DNA from: Conus ventricosus
Lineage: Eukaryota; Mollusca; Gastropoda; Neogastropoda; Conidae
Length of the DNA: 64,000 nt
NCBI GenBank assembly: GCA_018398815.1
Contig: CM031620.1
Location: 66,798,923 to 66,862,922 of the forward strand
Direction: 5' to 3'
A program made the translations under genes and the position numbers. Positions 54,660-64,000 of the stretch are shown one piece after another (within the stretch, counting starts at the first letter, position 1; the number at the start of each line of letters is the position of its first letter). The notes beneath the pieces are model-generated. The model was not told the DNA's origin and did not search any database. It saw only the letters and a program-made list of their open reading frames with translations.

Positions 54660-55520
54660 AATGACCATAATTGTCAGGGCAGTCACCTGGATGGAGCTGT
54701 CCTCTGTACATTGATTTCATTGATTATGAGAAAGCGTTTCACAGACAGACGGTCTTGACGCTGATGAAGCATTATGAAGTTCCAGGGAAGTTTGTCTTTG
54801 TCATCCAGTGTGCCTTTCAAGATAGGTCGAAGATTGCTAGGACGAGCCAACTAATGCGTCAAGGGTGTTCACTGTTACTTATCCACTTCCTCCTAGTCAC
54901 TGGGTAGTGTAACCACTACAAGAGGCGGGAAGAATGGATCACGGTGGACATTGGATACGGCAGAGAAATCTGGATTTCGTAAGGAATCCCAGGGACACAA
55001 CTGCAGCTAGAAACAGATCAAGGTTATCTGTGACATCAGCCGGGCTTAGGACCAGCATGAGGGAAACAGAACTCGGGACTGTCAACACAGTGACCAACCC
55101 TCAAGTCACAGTTGGTGGAGGGCCAGTCCGGAAGCTTAAATCCTTTACATGCATAGGTAGTGAATATACGGAAAGAGCGGGGGTTGGGGGGGGGGGGGGG
55201 GGTGCAGTGCGGGGGGGTGGGTGGTTGAGGATGGGGAGTGGGGGTGGAAAAGGGACTAGTGACAAATATTTTCTGCAAGTAAAAAGTGACAAGTGCACTT
55301 GTATGCTGAACATTTACACGTAAGAGTCATTAGTACAGCCTTAACATGGCGCATCTTCAATTGTTACATCCAAATAGATCCGTTGTATGGCTGTGAGGCG
55401 TGAGGAAGAGCAAAGCGATGCAGTGCAGGTTTCAGAATGTAATAAACACCTACTGGAGACGTTTTCCCCATTACCTGCTCATCAGGGACAGCGAGCAGCA
55501 TGGTGTGGTGTCACAGGGTC
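54660..55520 (+). mobile_element. RTE-like LINE fragment, reverse transcriptase
   Basis: Broken plus-strand frames: CPLYIDFIDYEKAFHRQTVL (RT motif A region), HYEVPGKFVFVI, and RQGCSLLLIHFLL (motif B region), then a part with LDF near 54970 where the YADD-type box is lost. Further on come RLSVTSAGL, TVNTVTNPQVTVGGGPVRKL and a KSFTCIGSEY end near 55160. A poly-G run (55181-55203) splits it, and an LYGCEA-like piece near 55385 suggests it continues to about 55520. Resembles RTE-type elements. Confidence 0.75.
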
Positions 55521-55604
55521 CGACATAAACCATACAGCAAACAGAGGCAGGGGAGGAGGCGGAGCTGAACACATCCATCACCCACAGTGCAGCCTTGTTA
55601 CCGC

Positions 55605-55765
55605 ACAAAATGTCACCACTGCATAAAAGTCACAATTGTGACATTTTGTGCCAGTTGTGACATTTTGTGCAATGAAGGGCTGCACAAAATGTCACAACTC
55701 GCAGTTGTGACAATTTGTGCACCTATGCCCTATTTTCGAATAATTCACTCTTGCATAAAATGTCA
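55605..55765. repeat. cluster of GTGACATTTTGTGCA words, both orientations
   Basis: At least six copies of a 12-16 base word (TTGTGACA-TTTTGTGCA and its complement) in 160 bases, with spacers such as ACTCGCAG. A second cluster lies at 56193-56325. Confidence 0.8.
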
Positions 55766-55844
55766 CAATCAGTCTTGTTAGTCCGCCGCTTTTAAGAAAG
55801 CCAGCAGACTATTAAGTTCGTTCGTGTCTGTTTTTCTTCGTTTT

Positions 55845-55846
<2 letters not shown>

Positions 55847-55881
<35 letters not shown>
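55847..55881. repeat. (GTT)n microsatellite
   Basis: TTG/GTT trinucleotide repeat followed by a G run and (TGTC)n at 55915-55930. Confidence 0.9.
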
Positions 55882-55883
<2 letters not shown>

Positions 55884-56192
55884 TTTGGGGGGTTGTTTTT
55901 TAATTTTGTTTTGTGTGTCTGTCTGTCTGTCCCACGTCGGCCAAAACGGACATTTTTGGCAACGTCTCTTCAACCACTTAAGACAGCCTTTTCAAATTTG
56001 TTTGTTGATTAGGTAAGGTACGCTGAACTGCTCGCAAACAATCAAGGTCAAAGGTCAAAGTTACGGTCACGCCGATCGTTGAACACCCATTTCCTTTTTC
56101 CTGCAATATTTTCCACATCTTTCAAGCTAGATCATCATAGAGTATATCCACCCATTCATCCACCCACCCACACACCCAAACAGATAAGAATG

Positions 56193-56325
56193 AGTTGTGA
56201 CAATTTGTGCAGCAGTGATTTCAAAAAAGGCATACAGGTGCACAAATTGTCACAATTGTGACATTGTGTGCAAATTTGTGCAAAATGTGACAATTTGTGC
56301 AGTGAATAACTGCACAAAATGTCAA
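56193..56325. repeat. second cluster of GTGACATTTTGTGCA words
   Basis: Continues the motif family of 55605-55765, including back-to-back inverted copies GCACAAATTGTCACAATTGT. Confidence 0.8.
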
Positions 56326-56414
56326 TGTGAACGCACGCCTAACGTTTTGCACTCACCTAAAATCCCATCATCAACTTTCGGAAGAGAAGGCCAGTTTGGC
56401 AGTTGGTATGGATG

Positions 56415-56670
56415 ACACGTTTGTTGCGCCGTTTTTTGTCGTCCTGAACCACTTGTATCACCTCACGAGTTTTGTCGTCCATTTCAACATTTATGTCGCA
56501 CCTTACGATGTTTGTCGTCACTTAACAACCATTTATGTCGCCACAACCACTTATGTCGTCCATTTTTCCGGGGCAACCTCACGAGTTTTGTCGTCTACAT
56601 CAACCACTTTTGTCACCCGGGGCAACCTCACGAGTTTTGTCATCCAACATTAACCATTTTTGTCGCCCCT
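56415..56670. repeat. minisatellite of TTTTGTCG / CACGAGTTTTGTC words
   Basis: Roughly 35-40 bp degenerate units with CCTCACGAGTTTTGTCGTC and AACCACTTATGTCG. The reverse-complement family reappears at 60310-60550. Confidence 0.75.
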
Positions 56671-57270
56671 TTTATTTAGAAAGAGAGAGGTAAAAAAAAA
56701 GTGTCATTCTTTTAAAATGTTGTCTAGGGTAGCTCTAAACATTAAAATTTTGTCCACCGGTCTTGTGCAACTTGATTTTTTTACTAGCCTAAACAAAGTT
56801 ATTCACTATCTAATCTAAAGAAAATAGCCAAACTTGATATAAGGTGACTTCAAGGTAAAACATGGGTCTTTAGAAGAGGACAAATTAAAGTTTAAATAAG
56901 GAAAAGAATGATGTGTTATATTGAAAGGATGACATTTGTGGATTATGAAAATGCCAATAGCATTCCTTTTGTCACCTGGTTGCCATGGCAACAGCCCAAA
57001 TTGACTGCAAAATAACCACCTTTTCTCAAGACTACTACTCTCTGAACAATTGAGATATGGTATTTTGTTTTCACAGAAATATCTCGAAATATCCGTTCTA
57101 AACAAAAAATGGAGGTTTTTATCTATCTAAAAATCAATTATGGTGACTTTTTGGGTTTTTTTTCTCCAAAATTTGATCGAAAAAATGTTGTTGTTGTTGT
57201 TTTAACTTTGTATCTTAAAATTGACTAAAAATTCCTCTTTGCTCACATGCTCAAATAGTTACATGTTTTT

Positions 57271-57791
57271 GTCTTCAGTCAATTCATAATGTTTATAGCC
57301 TAGTCGACCTGATTGGGCCATCTCAAGGCTGACTGTCTTCAGTCAATTCATAATGTTTATAGCCTAGTCGACCTGATTGGGCCATCTCAAGGCTGACTGT
57401 CTTCAGTCAATTCATAATGTTTATAGCCTAGTCGACCTGATTGGGCCATCTCAAGGCTGACTGTCTTCAGTCAATTCATAATGTTTATAGCCTAGTCGAC
57501 CTGATTGGGCCATCTCAAGGCTGACTGTCTTCAGTCAATTCATAATGTTTATAGCCTAGTCGACCTGATTGGGCCATCTCAAGGCTGACTGTCTTCAGTC
57601 AATTCATATTGTTTATAGCCTAGTCGACCTGATTGGGCCATCTCAAGGCTGACTGTCTTCAGTCAATTCATAATGTTTATAGCCTAGTCGACCTGATTGG
57701 GCCATCTCAAGGCTGACTGTCTTCAGTCAATTCATGTTGTTTATAGCCTAGTCGACCTGATTGGGCCATCTCAAGGCTGACTGTCTTCAGT
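57271..57791. repeat. 64-bp satellite, eight copies
   Basis: Unit starts (GTCTTCAG) at 57271, 57335, 57399, 57463, 57527, 57591, 57655 and 57719, with a partial ninth at 57783. Copies are nearly identical; the only changes I see are CATATTG at 57607 and CATGTTG at 57735 for CATAATG. Confidence 0.97.
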
Positions 57792-57949
57792 AATGCTCTC
57801 CTCTGTTTCTTTATTCCCAAATTTCTACAACCCCAATATATAGGAATAAAGCTGACTACGCTCTCAGAGTGCAATGTAGGAATCAGTAAGTGGAAAACAA
57901 GCTCTCATGTAACAATTTTCTCTTAACCACTTCAGTGCCGGGGAAAATT

Positions 57950-58335
57950 CGGTAAATTCGGGTACTGCCGATCTTCTCCCTGTAGCTCCCAAACTAATTT
58001 ATCAATATATATGAAATTTTAGGTGGTGACATGCCATTTATTTCTGCTTCTAATGAGCTATATTTCAGGGTTCTAGCACTATGCTAAGTACCCAACATTG
58101 AATATCAAAAATCGTCAAGCAGACATCAAACGTTTTTTCCCGGTTTTCTGGGTACTGCCGATCTTCTCCTTCTAGCTCCCAAACGAATTTACTGATATAT
58201 AAGATATTTACTGTGAAAACAGTACATTGATGGCTGCCTCTATTGAGCTATACTGGAAGGTTCTCGCTCTATTCTAAGTACTCCAACTTGTATGTCAAAG
58301 ATCGCCGAACGGACATCGAACGGCGTCGGGAAGAA
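57950..58335. repeat. two diverged tandem copies of a 190-bp unit
   Basis: Both start GGTACTGCCGATCTTCTCC (57962, 58151) and share AGCTCCCAAAC, GAGCTATA, GGTTCT and a GACATC(A/G)AACG end. Confidence 0.85.
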
Positions 58336-58337
58336 AA

Positions 58338-58366
58338 AGGGGGGGGGGGGGGGGGGGGGGGGGGGT
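58338..58366. repeat. poly-G run
   Basis: About 28 G following AGAAAAA. Confidence 0.9.
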
Positions 58367-58587
58367 TGCTGTAGCTAGCCTTGTTTTTGAGTTATAGAGC
58401 GTTGATAGAATATTATATTCATCACCACCATAGGCATAGTTAATAACCTAGAAAAGAATAAGAAAAAACTCCAAAGTGATAAAAACAAATGTGTCAAAAT
58501 GATATAAAGCACATCATAAACATTTATCAACATTAGAAAAAATCATGCATACTCAACATAACGCTGATGGACACTCATACATACACT

Positions 58588-58588
<1 letters not shown>

Positions 58589-58676
<88 letters not shown>

Positions 58677-58712
58677 ACACATATATACATACATACATAC
58701 ACACACACACAT
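58589..58712. repeat. (CA)n microsatellite
   Basis: CA repeat with CCCC and ATATATACAT interruptions. Confidence 0.95.
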
Positions 58713-59199
58713 CCTGCATTGGGATGCTGCCGGTTCTTCTGAATATATCGTATTCCCACCTTCTAGAAATTCTGTGCTAGTAATTTCCTCTTTTTCTATT
58801 GCTCTCTGTGACTCTGCCTTTTTCCCTTCTTGCTTTGCTGTCGTCTGCTACTCCTTTTTAACATTCTGCCTCCCCTTTGATCATTCACCTTCCTTTTTTC
58901 AAGAAATCATTACCATGCTCTTGACTTGCACTGTCCCGTGTTCCTTCCATTGGGTGTCTGCCATCTTTCTCTGCTTGGGCCATGTACATCCATTTTGTAT
59001 TAGTATAAGATAGGTAGGAAAAGTGGGATGCAAAGTTTAGGTGACAGTATCATAGAATTGTTTGTGATAGATTGTTAGTATTAGGCTATTTTTGCCACCT
59101 TTCTATGTATTTTTCTTTATCAGTGATTTTTTTAATGAATCGTTATAGACTTTTTTTTAACCTAGATTAAAAAATTCAGGGAATGTTGAACGTTCCTAG
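58713..59199. other. no gene recognised
   Basis: T/C-rich single-copy-looking sequence. The 148-codon plus-strand frame starting in the CA repeat (58567-59013) has no recognisable domain. Confidence 0.5.
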
Positions 59200-59581
<382 letters not shown>

Positions 59582-60309
59582 GATGATACAGAATAGATAA
59601 AACCTCTAAAAGGTTCTGGCAAAAACTGAGCAGTTTGTTTGTTCATTTAGTTTAACATCCCTCCAGCTTTCGCTGATTTAAGATGCATTCCCCTTGTGTG
59701 GAACAACATACCCCCTGTGGACAGAGCTACAGAGAGAGTTAAAAAACGCACAAACTGATAATCTTGTAGCACCTGGTACCGGATGTACAGATGTACTTGA
59801 CCCTAAGATCATCAGGTGGTTATTTTTCATCACCTGTCATTTAGCCTACCTAATACCACATGGTATGGCTGTGGTGTTTTCAGAAAAAGATATAAACTAG
59901 CTTACACCTGGTGCCCTTGATGTTGAGTACCCCATTACCAGCACCCGTAACACCAGATTCCGTACAGATTTACATGATATCTGATAGTCCCTGAAAAGGG
60001 CAATAGCGCAAGAGCTATAATAAATGTGCATGGTGTGACAAACTTGTCGCTCAGCAATTGTTGTATTCATAAATTCAACAGTGGCCAATATCTAATGGTT
60101 CAAAGATTTTCATAGTTTCTGGTGCTTCTTTTAAATGGCACTGACTGAATGATTCAAATGCACCACTGGAAAATGTTGCCACACAGCAAGTGTAGTATTT
60201 TTGAAGATCTCCTGCAGTGTTCATGAAGGATGGCCATCTATTATGAACTCCTCATATCTTCTTCATTCATGAAGGATTACCATGTACTATCAACTTCTCA
60301 TCTGTAAAT
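59582..60309. other. no gene recognised
   Basis: Nothing supportable on either strand. Confidence 0.5.
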
Positions 60310-60550
60310 AGGTCATAATTGATTGCGACAAAAGTGGTTGATGGGTGGGGACAAAACTTGTGACCTCGCCCCTGGCGACAAAAGTGGTTAATGGAGACGA
60401 CAAATCTCGTGACCTTGCCTGGACCCATGGACGACAAAAGCAGTTAAGGGCGACAAAAATGGTTACCAAATTGGGAAAAAAAACTCGTGAGGTACGACAA
60501 AATTCGTGGTGAGGTACGTCAAAAGTGGTTAAAGACGACAAAAATGGGCG
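60310..60550. repeat. minisatellite of CGACAAAA words (inverse of 56415-56670)
   Basis: GCGACAAAAGTGGTTGATGG, GACAAATCTCGTGACC and ACGACAAAATTCGTGAGG-type units are complementary to the TTTTGTCG family 3.8 kb upstream. Confidence 0.75.
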
Positions 60551-60714
60551 CTAGACACGTTACTCATTGCATGCACCCTGCATGAAAAATCTAAAGAATG
60601 AAGAAATGAAACTGCGTGAATGATATTGTCTGAATAACACGGGAAACGAGGGAATGAAGCGCCGGCAGGCAGCTCTCCTGTCAACTCTACCCAGATAGAC
60701 AGTTCGTTGTGTAA

Positions 60715-60765
60715 CGAGTCTGGATTACATAGCGCTTAGAGGTTGGTCCCTAGTCGAGGAAGGCG
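60715..60765. repeat. CATAGCGCTTAGAGG motif, SINE/LINE end-like
   Basis: GGATTACATAGCGCTTAGAGGTTGGTCCC pattern (first 20 bases GGATTACATAGCGCTTAGAG) is the complement-type relative of 48360-48382. Confidence 0.5.
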
Positions 60766-61137
60766 CCATGTAAGTGCTCCTAAGGTGCACAGCCTTAAGC
60801 AAATGAGTGCTTCTGAATAAGGTCTGAAAATAAATCTGACTAAATCTAAAAGGCAGCTGATTGACAAGATCCGAAGCCATCATTATTGCATAGAGTTCAC
60901 AAAGGAATATTGACAATCGTTTCCGATTTATATTTTTTCAGAAGGAATTATAAATCCTATCCGATGTCTGCCGATTTTAAGTCTGAGCCATCTATGGAGA
61001 CTTGTAAGTAACTGGAATATTTTAAATGTGGCCGATTCTGAAATATAGGCAAGGCTGATATGTGAAAATCCACATTACTCTAATGAGCCCCGAAAATACC
61101 TTCCCCACCCCAACCCCCCACCCACACCCCAATCCAC

Positions 61138-61138
<1 letters not shown>

Positions 61139-61195
<57 letters not shown>

Positions 61196-61289
61196 GAGAG
61201 AGGAAGAGAACATTATATCTGAGAGAGAGAGACGGAGAGCGAGAGAACATAGTATTTGAGAAAGATAGGGAGAGAGAGAGAGAGAGAGT

Positions 61290-61342
<53 letters not shown>

Positions 61343-61355
61343 GAGAGAGAGAGAA
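61139..61355. repeat. (GA)n microsatellite with two internal ACATAGTATTTGAGA words
   Basis: GA repeats broken by AACATTATATCTGAG, AACATAGTATTTGAGAAAG and AACACAGTATTTGAAAT, a higher-order repeat of about 55-95 bp. Confidence 0.92.
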
Positions 61356-61801
61356 CACAGTATTTGAAATAAAACACTCAACACATCTTTTAATATATAA
61401 AAAGTGGGTTGAAGTTAACTTTTGCTGGGTCATATGACATTGTGGGCTTTACTGGAATGAAGTTTCTGATAACAATATTTGACAGGGAAAAAAATCATGT
61501 CTTTCAAATGGATGTTATCTTGTCGGGTTTTGACCAGGATACTAGACACCCTATGAAATACCTTGCCCTAGTGTCACAGCGGCACAGACATGGGCCCACA
61601 GCAGGATTGAAATTATCTCTAAATTATTGAACAGATGACTGTACTCGGCTACATGTCCGCTCTTTGCCTGCAAACACTTCAAATCGACATGTGCTTCCTG
61701 TTACAGCAAAATAATAAGGGCAAACGATTCATCTGCAGCATTTCAAGATAATTATCAAAGAGAAATATTGCCCATGCATAGCAAAAGAAGTCTCCTAACT
61801 G

Positions 61802-61876
61802 GCCTCTTTGGTACAGTGGTGCACGTCACATCCTTTTTCGGGCAGGGAGGCCATTGGTTTGATTCCCATTAGAGGC
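61802..61876 (+). mobile_element. tRNA-derived SINE head (or tRNA pseudogene)
   Basis: 75 bases with a paired acceptor stem (GCCTCT at 61802-61807 and AGAGGC at 61871-61876), an A box TGGTACAGTGG and a B box GGTTTGATTCC (one change from GGTTCGATTCC). The T stem has 4 of 5 pairs; the D and anticodon arms are poor, so it is not a working tRNA. The SINE body may extend to about 62140. Confidence 0.6.
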
Positions 61877-62834
61877 ATTCATTTGATAGATATTTTTTGC
61901 CCTAACTGCCTCAAAGCAGCTTTGAGGGGGCTACACGCTCAAATGAAAAAGTGGAAGCACAGCATACAAGAATCGAATTCTATAACATTATCTTTATCAT
62001 TGTCATTCTCAATATTCATCTCTTTATAAGTCTCAGATTTTGTGGACCTTTATACCCTGCTCTCTTGGTGATCCCAGTGTTGATTTCCTCTCCACATCCC
62101 TGCCAATGGTGGGCTCGTCAAATTCGTCGGCAGAGGTAAGTTTGTTTGGACTCACTGAATGACGTGGTGGAGCTGTACGGGGGAAAACGCTCACTGACGC
62201 TGGTTCTTTAGTTCAGCAATATTATTTAACAGGTGGTACTTTGCATATTGTGAACTGAAACAGGAAACTTTGAATACTGCCAAAGACTCAGCACCATTTC
62301 ATTTTTTCTCCTCTGGTGTTACCATATCAAAGCTGTTCTGTAACGGAAATCAATTTGTGTCAACTCTCCAATGATTGAATTTGGTTTTGTAAGGCTGACC
62401 TACATTCGTAAATTCCATTTATAGGTAAACATTTTCATTCAAGCCGGCCGAAATAGTCGATTTCACAAAGCTGTGGAAATAAAAAAGTTATACCTCGAAC
62501 AAAGAGAATTCTGAAATCGACCTCGCAGCCAATTCAAAATAGGTCCGGATACAGTTGGCCTAGTCGAGCAGTTTGTGTTCTATCTCTTCTGAAAACATCG
62601 TCCAACTTGAAATTAAGAATGGAGTCATACCCAGTTCGTCGTTAGTTCGTTAGCTACATTCGCGAACCCATGATTTGTCTTTCAATTAAAAATTGTCTGA
62701 TGGCGGCCCGCAGGCGTTGACAGTATTTACAGTGTTGACAGTGTTGTAAAAACCATTCACCGTAAGTGTAGGTATTTACAGTGTCGACAGCGTTGGGTCT
62801 GACGAGTCAAAGCGAAAATATGGCTGCTGTTACC
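61877..62834. other. possible SINE body to about 62140, then nothing recognised
   Basis: No coding or other features supported. Confidence 0.4.
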
Positions 62835-62858
62835 CCCCCCCCCCCCCCCCCCCCCCCA
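62835..62858. repeat. poly-C run
   Basis: About 23 C. Confidence 0.9.
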
Positions 62859-63758
<900 letters not shown>

Positions 63759-64000
63759 TTGTTGGCATACGTCTATCCCGAGAGAATGGTGTTGCGCTAT
63801 GGATCAGTCAGTTGTGGAGTTGCACGCCTGCTGTGACATAAGACCCCGATCCTCGAGCGGCAGACTCTGTTGCAATTGCTGCAGGTGAAGTCTCCGTCAT
63901 GAGTATCTGAGGGCACCGACGCAATTCTTTGCCATCTGCGGCGCCTCCGTTCTTCTCACTGGGCTTCTGTCCTCTGCTCTGCCTGCTTGATGCCGGCCTT

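Noticed and set aside
57271..57791. CRISPR array
   Set aside because: The 64-bp units are identical throughout with no variable spacers, and the genome is animal; this is a satellite.
61802..61876. Functional tRNA gene
   Set aside because: The D and anticodon arms do not fold properly, although acceptor, A box and B box are present.

Overview
This is a transposon-rich stretch of an animal genome assembly, most likely a mollusc or other lophotrochozoan. That placement is an inference from the overall style: many long CA/GA microsatellites, several LINE clades, tRNA-derived SINE-like pieces, a Polinton/Maverick (adintovirus-like) element, and a Ty3/gypsy element with a long LTR. I see no intact host gene, no rRNA, no functional tRNA and no CRISPR array.

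Layout. 1-5450 is contig-end sequence dominated by stretched homopolymers and is not biologically readable. 5450-12480 holds microsatellites and LINE pieces, including one 5'-truncated LINE with a clear 12-bp target-site duplication (8860-9913). 12481-12737 is the start of a gypsy LTR cut off by a 100-N gap. 12838-23429 and 24430-41598 are two contigs separated by exactly 1000 N. Over about 8.7 kb they carry the same Polinton-derived locus in opposite orientation. The overlap is a clean dovetail, so this looks like two alleles or overlapping contigs scaffolded head to head rather than a natural palindrome. Only the right copy contains a 8314-bp gypsy element (32412-40725, target duplication AGGGG); the left copy carries the matching empty site at 13511-13515.

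The Polinton remnant encodes, in right-contig order: a zinc-finger-like ORF region, two small early-type ORFs, the N-terminal and exonuclease half of a family B DNA polymerase, several small membrane-type proteins, a retroviral-type integrase, and two or three unrecognised ORFs on the other strand. The polymerase palm is missing, and I found no capsid, packaging ATPase or protease gene, so it is a dead, internally deleted element. The gypsy element has gag, protease, then integrase followed directly by the end of RNase H. This domain order is that of Gmr1-like elements, with reverse transcriptase deleted.

41699-64000 is a mosaic of LINE pieces (a CR1/Rex-like element at 45265-47990, an RTE-like reverse transcriptase at 54660-55520 and others), hairpin repeats, minisatellites (a 64-bp satellite at 57271-57791 that matches a SINE-like 3' end at 59320-59412; a 135-151 bp tandem array at 51100-52118), and long simple repeats. 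Because nearly all coding pieces are dead transposons, there is no working pathway to describe; the interest lies in transposon architecture and repeat origin.
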